NCBI GenBank assembly: GCA_028868735.1
Contig: JAGWTW010000001.1
Coordinates: forward strand, 1 to 64,000
DNA length: 64,000 bases
Reading direction: 5' to 3'
Source of the DNA: Hyphomicrobiales bacterium
GTDB taxonomy: Bacteria > Pseudomonadota > Alphaproteobacteria > Rhizobiales > Beijerinckiaceae
The notes beneath the pieces are model-generated. The model saw only the letters and a list, made by a program, of their open reading frames with translations. It was not told where the DNA came from and ran no database searches. The number at the start of each line of letters is the position of its first letter. The stretch's first letter is position 1. The position numbers were made by a program, and so were the translations under genes. Of this stretch, positions 17,427 through 25,271 are shown in pieces.

Positions 17427-18483
17427 TCACAGGACGCCCCAGGCGCGGTAGCGCCCCTTGCCGGTCGTCTCGCGCAGCCCGAGTTCCGCGACGAGGTCCT
17501 GTGCTGCACGCGGCGTAACCGACAGCGCCTTTGCGACCATGCCGGTCGAAACGACAGGACGCGCCATGACCAGGTCTATCAGCGCCGGCAGCTTCGACGT
17601 CGATCGGCGGCCGGCAAGCTTACGTTCGAGCTGGCGACGGGCCAGAAGCCAGCGGTCGTGATCCTCCATCCCTTTTAGCGCGGCGGCAGCGAAGGATTCG
17701 ACGAAGGCGACAAGGCGCGCCTCCCGGTCCCGGGCGCGACGCCGCTCGCGCGGGAGCGTCCGCATCCCCGTGTTCAGGCACGGAAGATGCGCGCGGGCTT
17801 TTTCGCGGCGCCGAACGAGAGCGGCCGCAAGTTGTCGTCCAAGCCAGGAGGAATGCTGGACCGGCGAAATAGCCTCCCAGGCCTCGAGCGCGATTGCCGC
17901 CGCCAAGATCGACGGCAGATCGTCGGTCTGTCGCACGGCCTCCCGCCAGCCCTCCAGCTTCCCATCCTCGTCCCAGTCCGGGTCGTAGACGAAGGGATCG
18001 CGGGCAGGCGTCATGGAGGACAGAAACTGCCGGCTGCGCGCCACGGCCGCGTCCAGCGCAGCTAATTCATCCGCCAGATCGAATCCGTCGGTCTCCCCGG
18101 AGAATGATTCCGGCGAATCCCAATCGTCATCGTGGCCGGAATTCCCGCGCCCCCTGCCCTGCCGGTCGGCTTTGCCGCCTGATGCGCGCCCTCGCAGAGC
18201 GTCGAGCCCCGCGATCGACAGCGCCCAGCTCGGATCGGCATCCAGGATTCGCCGGCGTGCGCGAAAGACGGCATGCGCCAAGGTGAGTTCATGGGTCGGG
18301 GCCCTGACGTCCATCCGCTCGTTGTGGAGAACAAGGTCTTCGAGGTCGACCAGTTCCCCGGCGAGCCACAGACTGTCGCGTGCATCCGCGAAATGGGTCC
18401 GCGCGATCCAGCCCTCCCGGATTGAGCTGCGAGACAGCCGTTCGTCGAGCCTGGCGACAGCGTCTTCGGCGGCCACAAGCGGC
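17427..18483 (-). pseudogene. DUF1612/HTH protein gene, 3' part, split by a transposon
   Basis: Codes for all but the first 18 residues of a DUF1612 protein with a C-terminal winged helix (HTH_13 type). Block order: DERLSRSSIREGWIARTHF, VDLEDLVLHNERMDVRAPTH, an acidic linker, and the HTH ending LGLRETTGKGRYRAWGVL. A GTG at 18476 could still start translation. The transposon end abuts at 18484. Removing 18484-23478 and one 5-bp duplication joins this frame without a shift to an upstream ATG at 23530, giving an N-terminus that aligns residue for residue with the cargo homologue. Function of DUF1612 proteins is unknown. Confidence 0.85.
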
Positions 18484-18507
18484 TGTCGCTTTCACTTCCC
18501 GATTTCA
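18484..18507 (+). repeat. Left terminal inverted repeat of the tni transposon
   Basis: Starts TGTCGCTTTC and ends CCGATTTCA; its reverse complement matches 23455-23478 at 20 of 24 positions. Confidence 0.85.
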
Positions 18508-18555
18508 GCGACCCAATCGTCATATGTTGTTTAGGTTTAGGAGCTAAAGCGGGCC

Positions 18556-18577
18556 GAATTTTCCGCTAACGATTTCA
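18556..18577 (+). repeat. Internal transposase-binding-like repeat, left end
   Basis: TTTTCCGCTAACGATTTCA at 18559-18577 repeats the inner part of the left terminal repeat (CGATTTCA with upstream TTTCC). Its complement TGAAATCG...GCGGAAA parallels the right-end copies. It lies just before tniA. Confidence 0.6.
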
Positions 18578-18590
18578 GTGGTCGCCCGAT

Positions 18591-20249
18591 TTGCCGCACC
18601 GACCGAAAACCCCAACAATCGCCGCTGTATCGACGCCGCCCTCGGACGATGCCTGGCTGGCGGCGCGCCGTGTCGCGCGCGAACTTGACAGAATCCTCGA
18701 CGAGGCGGACACGCACCGAGTTGCAGTTGATCGGGCGGCGGCCGAGCTGCGCCTCTCGACCCGGCAGGTCTATAACCAGCTGGCGCGCTATCGCATCGAC
18801 CGCCGGGTGTCGTCGCTGCTGCCGCGCAGGAATGGCGCGCGGAAAAGGCGGCTCGCCCCGGAGGTCGAAGAAATCATCGCTGCGACCTTGCGGTCGCAAT
18901 GGTTGACACTGGAGGCGCCGCCGCTTGCGCCCGCGGTGGCCGAAATCCGCGCCCGCTGCGAGGAGGCCGGGCTCGCCGCGCCGTCCTATGGCGCCGTCGA
19001 ACGGCGCATTCCGTCGCTGTTCAGCCCTGAAGAACTCGCCAGGAAACGGTCGGCGAACCCGAAGCATCTTCTACGGCTCAAACCGAGACCCGGATATATC
19101 CGCGCCTCCAAGCCGCTGGAGGTCTGCCAGATCGATCACACGCCCACCGACATCAATTTCGTAGAGGTCGTGGAGGACGAAGGCGTCTTCGTCGGCAGGG
19201 CGTACCTGACGCTGGTCGCGGATGTGGCGACGCGCTGCATACTCGGATTTTGCCTGACCCTCGAAAAGCCGTCGGCCCTGTCCGTCGCCTTATGCCTCGC
19301 GCAGGCGATGTGCCCGAAAGAAGATTGGTTGGCTGCACGCGGCATAAAGTATTCTTGGCCGATGTTCGGCCGACCGCGGCGGCTCGTCACGGACTCGGCC
19401 AAAGAGTTCAAAGGGCACGCGTTTCAGCGTGGCTGCGACGATTGTGGCATCCGCATTCGCTACCGCAATCGTGGTCGCGTCCATGAAGGCGGAGTCGTCG
19501 AGCGGCTGCTCGGGAAGCTCAATGCGGTCCTGGCGATGCACCCGGGATCAACGGGTCGATCCGTCACGGATCGTGACGGCTATCCCGCACAGCAGCGCGC
19601 TCGGTTGAGTTTCGCCGACCTCGAGCGGTGCGTGGCGCTCGCCGTGATCGATCATAACCTGCAGCAGAATGCAAAGACGTTGAAGGCGCCGGCAGCGGAA
19701 TGGGCGCACGACAGCGGGAATCTTCCACGTTTCAAAGACGACCCGGCGCGGGTCATGCTGGCGTTCCTGCCTGGACGTGATCGGCGGCTTTCGCCGCAGG
19801 GCATCAGCCTGTTCGCGTTGGACTATTATTCGCCGTGGCTGGGCTCCCTCGTCCCACGGCGCGACCGCCTGGATCGGCTCGAGGTGCGATACGATCCCCG
19901 AGACATCAGCCACATCTACGTCCGGGATCCGGAAACAGGGGAGTTTCGATCCGTCGGACGGCGCGATGGGCGGCTCGCGCCAATGACATTGTGGGAGCAT
20001 CAAGGCGACCGGGCCCGCGTACGCGCCGCGCATGCGCGATCGAGCTCGGAAAAGGTGCAGATTCAGCGTCGGATCGCCGAGATCGTCGACGGATCGAAAA
20101 CGTCAAAGGCCGAAATACGCGACGCCGTGCGCCGGGTCCACGCAACAGAGGCTGGCAAGCCGTATGAGGCCATGCGGCCACCGTCTCCTGCCGAATCTGC
20201 CGAGCACCCTGTCCGCGAGAAGCGTCGGTTGCCGGTCGAGGACTGGTGA
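18591..20249 (+). CDS. tniA: TniA DDE transposase
   Basis: 552 residues, full length for a TniA. An N-terminal HTH region (LRLSTRQVYNQLARYRID, about 54-71) precedes the RNase-H-like catalytic domain with Asp182 (QIDHTPTD), Asp268 (VTDSAKEF) and Glu304 (GGVVERLLG), so the DDE triad is complete. The Mu C-terminal domain follows (YDPRDISHIYVRDPETGEF). The listed start is a TTG 14 bases after the inner end repeat; no ATG or GTG fits better upstream. tniB begins 1 bp after the stop. Confidence 0.92.
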   Translation: MPHRPKTPTIAAVSTPPSDDAWLAARRVARELDRILDEADTHRVAVDRAAAELRLSTRQVYNQLARYRIDRRVSSLLPRRNGARKRRLAPEVEEIIAATLRSQWLTLEAPPLAPAVAEIRARCEEAGLAAPSYGAVERRIPSLFSPEELARKRSANPKHLLRLKPRPGYIRASKPLEVCQIDHTPTDINFVEVVEDEGVFVGRAYLTLVADVATRCILGFCLTLEKPSALSVALCLAQAMCPKEDWLAARGIKYSWPMFGRPRRLVTDSAKEFKGHAFQRGCDDCGIRIRYRNRGRVHEGGVVERLLGKLNAVLAMHPGSTGRSVTDRDGYPAQQRARLSFADLERCVALAVIDHNLQQNAKTLKAPAAEWAHDSGNLPRFKDDPARVMLAFLPGRDRRLSPQGISLFALDYYSPWLGSLVPRRDRLDRLEVRYDPRDISHIYVRDPETGEFRSVGRRDGRLAPMTLWEHQGDRARVRAAHARSSSEKVQIQRRIAEIVDGSKTSKAEIRDAVRRVHATEAGKPYEAMRPPSPAESAEHPVREKRRLPVEDW

Positions 20250-20250
20250 G

Positions 20251-21129
20251 ATGGCCGATCATCTGCTCGATCACGTCCGCTCCTACCTCGACCGCAGCCC
20301 GGAGGAGCGGATCGCCTACATCCGGGCGCCGCGTTGGATAGGACACCACGGGGCGACGCGGGCGCTCGAGCGGCTGAACGAATTGCTGTGCTGGCCTCCG
20401 GCGTTGCGCACGCACGGTCTGATGTTGGTCGGGCCCTACGCCAACGGCAAAACGATGATCGCGGAGCGATTCGCTGTCGCGCATTTGAAAGCCTCCGAGT
20501 CGCAGCGGGTGTGGGTCGTCCAGACGCGGGAGGGCGCAGGGCTCACTCATTTCTACGCGAGCATCCTGCAGGCGCTTCGGGCGCCGACGGGAAGCAGTCG
20601 GGACATCGGACGTAAGGCCGAACAGATCGATCACTTGCTCGATGCCTTGAAGCCCAGAATCCTGATTTTCGACGAATTCCACAATGCGCTGCGTGGCCGA
20701 TCGCGCGACGTGGAGGCGGTGTTGGCGTTTCTGCGACGGATCGGCCGCCAGTTCGAGATATCGCCGGTGCTGGTCGGAGAGGTCGCGGTGTACGATTTCA
20801 TCAACGCGACCGACGAAATGGCGAGCCGGTTCGAACTGCTCGCCATGCCGCGATGGCGCTACGACGAGGAGTTTCTGGCGCTCCTCGACAGTCTGGAAGG
20901 CGCCCTGCCGCTTGCGCGTCAATCTGATCTCTCAGAAGAGAAACTGGCGCGAGAGATCTTCCGGCTTTCGGAAGGGTTGATCGGCGAGGTCGTGGCGATC
21001 GTCACGACCGCGGCTGTCGCGGCGGTGAGATCCGGCACGGAGCGGATCTCCCGGGCCTCGATCGACGAGCTGAATTACATCCCGGTCTCGCGACGTCGCG
21101 GCGCGCGGCTGCGCGATGGCCTGCTGTGA
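20251..21129 (+). CDS. tniB: TniB AAA+ transposition ATPase
   Basis: 292 residues. Walker A GPYANGKT (61-68) and Walker B ILIFDEFHN (Asp141-Glu142), followed by sensor-like RFELLAMPRW. ATG at 20251 one base after tniA; the stop TGA overlaps the tniQ GTG. It should load on target DNA and recruit or activate TniA. The Walker A, with Tyr-Ala where the first module has Ser-Gly-Met, and overall sequence show it belongs to a different lineage from the tniB at 1055. Confidence 0.92.
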   Translation: MADHLLDHVRSYLDRSPEERIAYIRAPRWIGHHGATRALERLNELLCWPPALRTHGLMLVGPYANGKTMIAERFAVAHLKASESQRVWVVQTREGAGLTHFYASILQALRAPTGSSRDIGRKAEQIDHLLDALKPRILIFDEFHNALRGRSRDVEAVLAFLRRIGRQFEISPVLVGEVAVYDFINATDEMASRFELLAMPRWRYDEEFLALLDSLEGALPLARQSDLSEEKLAREIFRLSEGLIGEVVAIVTTAAVAAVRSGTERISRASIDELNYIPVSRRRGARLRDGLL

Positions 21130-22169
21130 GCTGCAGAACGAGCTTCGCCATCGAGGTCCGCGAACGATATCAGGATGTCGTTGGGGATCGGTGGCCGGTG
21201 GTCGTCAACCCGCAGCCCGACGAACTATTGTCGAGCTGGGTCCATCGCCTCTCGATCGCGAACGGCGTCGCGCCGCGAGCTTTCACTGGCGAGTTCGGAC
21301 TGGGCGGCGGGATGTGGTCGGCCCGCCTCGATCTGAGGCCTCCTCGAGACGTCGCGTCTTGGCTCGGCGCTCGGACGGGCAAAGCGCGCGAGGCGATCAT
21401 GGCGATGACCATGATGGATGAGGCGTTGAGGCCGCTTCTGCTGCCATTGCGCGAGACGGCGCGTCGGAGCCGTTCGAACTGGCTCCAGTATTGCGCTTCG
21501 TGTTTGGCCGACGATCGGGTTCCGTATTTTCGACGGTCCTGGCGTCTCGCTTCGCGGATTTCCTGCTTCAGGCATGGCTGCGGCCTGCGGGACCGATGTC
21601 CCGCTTGCCGCGGTGGGATTGCGCACTTCACTCAGAAAGACCTGATCTCGCAACATGTCTGCGCGCGCTGCAATTTCGATCTGCGCGATAGTGCGAAGAT
21701 ACCGGTCGAGGCGGCGGCGCGGAGGTTGGAGCGGTCGATCGACGATATCTGCAAGGCGGAGCTCGCCAAGAGCTCGTCGGCAATTTACGAATGGGTCGCA
21801 CGCCTGCGGCGTGTTCCTGTTGTCGCGGGCCTTGGCTCCGGTCGGACGCTCACCAATCTTCCGACGTCATCGCGCATCCGTTGCTTCCAGCTCCTCGCGC
21901 AAAGAGCCGACGGCAGGCTCATCGTGGCCGAGAACACCGCCGTCATCTGGCGACGCGAAATTGCACAGAACGCAGGAGACCACCACGGATTGATCGCACG
22001 TTTTGTGGAGTTCATCGATGAGCGCGAGGGATCGCTGCGGTCCGCTCGCGTTCAACCGCCCGACGTCGACCTCACGGGTCTGTTGGCGGCCTATGCTCGC
22101 GCTATCGACCGCAGATCACGCGAGAGGCGCGGGCATGACGCCGGCTGGCCCGAGACCATGGCGGCGTGA
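21126..22169 (+). CDS. tniQ: TniQ target-selection protein
   Basis: 347 residues, GTG start inside the tniB stop (GTGA). Family signature NPQPDELLSSWVHRLSIANG near residues 28-47, then zinc-finger pairs CASC (about 117-120), CPAC and CARC with the CFRHGC segment between. TniQ/TnsD proteins determine target choice, so this is the candidate factor for the unusual insertion into a DUF1612 gene. It ends 2 bp from the stop of the convergent cargo gene. Confidence 0.9.
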   Translation: MSCRTSFAIEVRERYQDVVGDRWPVVVNPQPDELLSSWVHRLSIANGVAPRAFTGEFGLGGGMWSARLDLRPPRDVASWLGARTGKAREAIMAMTMMDEALRPLLLPLRETARRSRSNWLQYCASCLADDRVPYFRRSWRLASRISCFRHGCGLRDRCPACRGGIAHFTQKDLISQHVCARCNFDLRDSAKIPVEAAARRLERSIDDICKAELAKSSSAIYEWVARLRRVPVVAGLGSGRTLTNLPTSSRIRCFQLLAQRADGRLIVAENTAVIWRREIAQNAGDHHGLIARFVEFIDEREGSLRSARVQPPDVDLTGLLAAYARAIDRRSRERRGHDAGWPETMAA

Positions 22170-22171
22170 TC

Positions 22172-23296
22172 TCACAGAACGCCCCACGCCCGATATCGCC
22201 CACGACCCGTCGCTTCCCTTAGGCCGAGCTCCGCTACCAGATTCTGCGCGGCGCGCGGCGTGACGTCGAGCCTATTTGCGATCATGCCTGCCGAGACGAG
22301 CGGCCGTGAGATCACGAACTCGATCAGTTCCGGCAGCCGCGACGTGGAGCGGTGGCCCTCGAGTTTTCGCAGGAGCAGAGTGCGGGCGAGCAGCCAACGG
22401 TCGTGCTGCTTGAGGCCCTGTTCGGCCGCTTCGGCGATGGCATCGAGTTCGACGACCAGGCGCGCCGAAGCGTCGCGGCTTCGGCGCCGCTCGCGCGGAA
22501 CGGCTTTCGCTCCCTCGGCGAGGCACGGCAAATGGGCCTGGGTTTTGCCACGTTCGCGAAGCAGCGAGCCGGCAAGCAAACGACCGAGTCCCAACGCGTG
22601 CTGGAGCGGCTCAATCCTGGTCCAGGCTTCGTGGACGATCGCGGCGGCGAGCGTCGGCGGCAGGTCACGGGTCCGATCGACGACCACGCGCCATTCCGCG
22701 AGGCGCGCATCCTCGTCCCAATCGAGATCGTAAATAAGAGGATCGCGTTCGCCGGCGGGAGACGCGCGCTGTCGCCGTTCGCCGGCAAGGGTCTGATCGG
22801 TGTGCGCTATCGCCGCGTCGAGCGAAGCGAACAGTTCGGAGAATTTGTCGTCGTCGGAGATCGCTAGTTCCAGGTCGGCATCTTCGTCTTCGACGGGTTC
22901 AGGTTCTTCGCTCTCGAGCCCCGTCGCATCGGCACGCCCTACCCTCCCTCGCAATGTCTCGATCCCTACCGGTGACAACGCCCAGCCGGGGGCGCCGGCA
23001 GCGATGCGTCGGCGTGCACGCAACACCGCATGCGCGCGCGTGAGTTCGTGGGTGGGCGTGCGAATATCCTTGCCGGCGTCGTGCAGCACGAGGTCTTCGA
23101 TGTGGACGAGCTGGCCCTCGATCCAGAGCGCCGCAGCCGCATCGGCAAAATGGGTTCGCGAGATCCAGCCGTCGCGGATCGGGCTCGCCCGCAACCGCTC
23201 GTCGAGTCGCGCCAGCGCGTCTTCAGCTCGCGCCAGCGGCCGGGCGAGTTCAGACCAAGGGAGCGGGCTCGGGAGGCCGGGGCTCATGAACGGCAT
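22172..23296 (-). CDS. Intact DUF1612/HTH protein carried by the transposon
   Basis: 374 residues: DUF1612 domain (LDERLRASPIRDGWISRTHF, EDLVLHDAGKDIRTPTHEL), an acidic linker (EPEPVEDEDADLE), and a C-terminal winged helix of HTH_13 type ending in GRYRAWGVL. Over the last 59 residues it is identical at 44 positions to the gene the transposon has split (17427-18483). It converges on tniQ and stops 2 bp from it. ATG at 23296; ATG at 23287 is an alternative. Function unknown. Possibilities are functional replacement of the broken host gene, regulation of transposition, or a role in target recognition. Confidence 0.85.
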   Translation of the reverse strand: MPFMSPGLPSPLPWSELARPLARAEDALARLDERLRASPIRDGWISRTHFADAAAALWIEGQLVHIEDLVLHDAGKDIRTPTHELTRAHAVLRARRRIAAGAPGWALSPVGIETLRGRVGRADATGLESEEPEPVEDEDADLELAISDDDKFSELFASLDAAIAHTDQTLAGERRQRASPAGERDPLIYDLDWDEDARLAEWRVVVDRTRDLPPTLAAAIVHEAWTRIEPLQHALGLGRLLAGSLLRERGKTQAHLPCLAEGAKAVPRERRRSRDASARLVVELDAIAEAAEQGLKQHDRWLLARTLLLRKLEGHRSTSRLPELIEFVISRPLVSAGMIANRLDVTPRAAQNLVAELGLREATGRGRYRAWGVL

Positions 23297-23403
23297 GGAG
23301 AGGCCCGGGCGAGGGAAAGTGGATCGCTCAAGACAGGCATTGCGAAAATTCCGCGGGTCAGAGACGAACTGTCCTATAAATCAATGCAGTGCCTAGTTTC
23401 CGA

Positions 23404-23424
23404 TGAAATTCCAAACGAAAAACG
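23404..23424 (+). repeat. Internal transposase-binding-like repeat, right end
   Basis: TGAAATTCCAAACGAAAAAC repeats the right terminal unit TGAAATCGCAAACGGAAAG with few changes, 51 bp inward of it. Two such units per end fit Tn402/Tn5053 end organisation. Confidence 0.65.
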
Positions 23425-23454
23425 GCGTCCGATTTTCCGCTAAGCGCTTCAAAT

Positions 23455-23478
23455 TGAAATCGCAAACGGAAAGCGACA
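23455..23478 (+). repeat. Right terminal inverted repeat of the tni transposon
   Basis: Starts TGAAATCGCAAACGG and ends AAAGCGACA; inverted match to 18484-18507. The base after it begins the flanking GCGGT. Confidence 0.85.
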
Positions 23479-23530
23479 GCGGTGCCGCGATGAGCTTCCA
23501 CGAAGCCTCGGAAAGAGTCCAACCGGCCAT
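23479..23530 (-). pseudogene. DUF1612/HTH protein gene, 5' part, split by the transposon
   Basis: From an ATG at 23530 the minus strand reads MAGWTLSEASWKLIAAP up to the transposon end. Joined to 18483 (dropping one 5-bp duplicate) it continues LVAAEDAVARLDERL in the same frame. The cargo homologue has W-SELARP-LARAEDALARLDERL with the same spacing from Trp to Glu-Asp-Ala. This fixes the original start of the interrupted gene. Confidence 0.8.
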
Positions 23531-23909
23531 GCTCGATCTAACTGATTATAATGCCTCTTTATCTTCTTGAGGAACCTATCAAACATTTCGCTTCCGCACC
23601 AGCATATTGCTAAAACGCTGCGATTTTCGGTCAATTTTGACCTGTCGAGAAGGCGTATGGAGGAAGGTCTCGCCGTTCCAATGGCTTACGGCGCAATTGG
23701 CGGCGGCCTGTAATACGGTTTCTGAGGCTCCGGAGGTCGGAAAACGGGCTCGGACCGGGCTGAAAGCCGCCAAAAGCATACCCTTCTGGGCTATTAGCGG
23801 CGCGTTCAACTGACCATTTTTAGATATCTGGCAATTCTGTACAAAGAGGCCTGAATCAGGCAAAAAATGAGGGCAGCAAACCCCCGAAAAGGACGAACCA
23901 GAGGCGCAG
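23531..23909. other. Intergenic region between the split DUF1612 gene and the resolvase
   Basis: No convincing gene. It should contain the promoter of the split gene (ATTATAATG at 23542-23550 is AT-rich) and, next to the resolvase, possibly a res site; short dyads such as CCTGAATCAGG (23850-23860) are present. A 68-codon frame at 23607-23813 shows no recognisable domain and may be an old remnant. Confidence 0.4.
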
Positions 23910-24830
23910 ATGAGTCCAGGCAACGGAAAGGGCGGCCGCCAGCTCGGCTATGCCCGCGTGTCGACAGAGGACCAGGCGACCAACGCCCAGATAGACGAAC
24001 TCCGGTCGGCCGGCTGCACAACGATCTTTGAGGAACACGGCTCGGGCGCCTCCCGCGCCAGACCGGAACTAGCCCGGCTTCTGAATGAAATCCGGCCCGG
24101 CGAGGTGCTGGTCGTCGTTCGGCTCGACCGTCTCGCCCGTTCTGTGAGCCACCTGCTCGAGGTCATCGAGCGGCTCGAGGACAAGGGGGCGCATTTTCGG
24201 TCCTTGCGGGACCCGATCGACACCTCGACGCCCCAGGGAATGTTCTCGTTGCAGGTCTTGGGCGCGGTCGCCCAGCTCGAGCGGGCGCTGATTTCCGAGC
24301 GCACGAAGGCCGGTATTGCCGCCGCCAAGGCCCGCGGCAAGATGCCCGGGAATCCTGGTCTTCGGGCCCGCGATCCGGCCGCGATCCAGAAGGCTGCAGC
24401 CGCCCGCGACCGGGTTTTCACCGGCGACGTTCTGACGACTATGGACCGCTGGCTGCCAACGGTCCGGCAGATGCGACCGTCTTCGCCCTGGGAGGACGTC
24501 GTCAGGGTATTGAACCAGCGCTCGCCCGAGAAATGGACGGTCGAGCGCTTGCGCCGGGCTGTCCGCCGGGCCGTCCGCGAGCGGGTGGCGGATCCAGTAT
24601 TGCTCGCGCGTGCGCCCAGAAGTCCGCCGGACGATCGGCTCATGATGCTGGTCGCCGGTATTGCGCTCGCCGATCGGGACAAGACCTTGCGCGCGATCGC
24701 GAGCCAACTCGAACAGATGCGTGAGCGGACCCCTCGCGGATCGCCCAAATGGTCGGCCTCGTCGGTGAAGCACCTGCTGGATCAAGCGGCCAAGCTCGGT
24801 TTAGCGCCGACGATTGCCATCAACGCCTAG
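23910..24830 (+). CDS. Serine recombinase of the resolvase/invertase family
   Basis: 306 residues. N-terminal catalytic domain with the nucleophile in GYARVSTEDQ (Ser18), the arginine motif VVRLDRLARS, and the family block QLERALISERTKAGIAAA. A longer than usual C-terminal half with helical, Arg-rich sequence follows, so it is larger than the classic resolvases of about 185 residues. Probable role: resolution of transposition cointegrates or plasmid multimers. ATG at 23910 begins 11 residues before the motif start. It could supply resolution for the tni element, which has none inside. Confidence 0.85.
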   Translation: MSPGNGKGGRQLGYARVSTEDQATNAQIDELRSAGCTTIFEEHGSGASRARPELARLLNEIRPGEVLVVVRLDRLARSVSHLLEVIERLEDKGAHFRSLRDPIDTSTPQGMFSLQVLGAVAQLERALISERTKAGIAAAKARGKMPGNPGLRARDPAAIQKAAAARDRVFTGDVLTTMDRWLPTVRQMRPSSPWEDVVRVLNQRSPEKWTVERLRRAVRRAVRERVADPVLLARAPRSPPDDRLMMLVAGIALADRDKTLRAIASQLEQMRERTPRGSPKWSASSVKHLLDQAAKLGLAPTIAINA

Positions 24831-24887
24831 CGCGTCCCTTTCCATAGAAATAATTCTGTGTTATATTTTCTGGTGAAAGGATCGACC

Positions 24888-25271
24888 ATGCCCGTAATGC
24901 AGCCTGAACCCGATCGCAGAAGCGCTGAATCCGCCGTTCTGACGAAAGCGACAGTCCGGGCGGCCGAGCGTCTGCGCTTGCCGGCAAGAATCCTCGCGTC
25001 GGTCCTGGGCCTGAGCGAACCGACGATTTCCCGCATGCGGAAGGGAGAGTACCAGCTCGGCTCGAACGACAAATCCTTCGAACTGGCGATTTTCTTTGTA
25101 CGGCTGTTCCGATCGTTGGATTCCTTGTTCGGCGGCGACGAAGCCGTCGCTCAAAGCTGGCTCAACGCCGAAAATCTCGTCCTCGGCGGCCGACCAATCG
25201 ACAAAATCACGACCATCGCTGGACTGACCGATGTCATCGCCTACCTGGACGCCCGACGCGCTATCGTCTGA
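24888..25271 (+). CDS. Xre/MbcA/ParS-type antitoxin
   Basis: 127 residues: HTH (RLPARILASVLGLSEPTISRM) followed by the C-terminal MbcA/ParS-Xre toxin-binding domain (FVRLFRSLDSLFGGDEAVAQSWL). It should neutralise the RES toxin encoded next and repress the operon. ATG at 24888 is preceded by GAAAGGA; an in-frame earlier start (24858) has no RBS. TTCTGTG-TTATAT just upstream may be its promoter. The toxin start lies inside this gene. Confidence 0.88.
   Translation: MPVMQPEPDRRSAESAVLTKATVRAAERLRLPARILASVLGLSEPTISRMRKGEYQLGSNDKSFELAIFFVRLFRSLDSLFGGDEAVAQSWLNAENLVLGGRPIDKITTIAGLTDVIAYLDARRAIV

Larger units (their letters stand above)
18484..23478 (+). mobile_element. Complete tniABQ transposon carrying a DUF1612 gene (4995 bp)
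   Basis: Bounded by 24-bp terminal inverted repeats (18484-18507 and 23455-23478, 20 of 24 positions matching) that begin TGTCGC and end GCGACA, as in the Tn5053/Tn402 family. Flanking pentamers are GCGGC (18479-18483) and GCGGT (23479-23483), a 4/5 match to the expected 5-bp target duplication. Contents: tniA, tniB, tniQ in one operon and a convergent DUF1612/HTH cargo gene. No resolvase gene lies inside; the serine recombinase at 23910 is just outside the right end. It interrupts a DUF1612 gene. Confidence 0.88.

Noticed and set aside
1-23478. CRISPR-associated transposon (CAST) because of tniB/tniQ homologues
   Set aside because: No Cas gene and no repeat-spacer array was seen within or near either tni module; both have the plain tniABQ set of Tn5053/Tn402 relatives.
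23607-23813. 68-codon ORF before the resolvase
   Set aside because: No RBS, no domain and no neighbours in operon; treated as intergenic or an old remnant.
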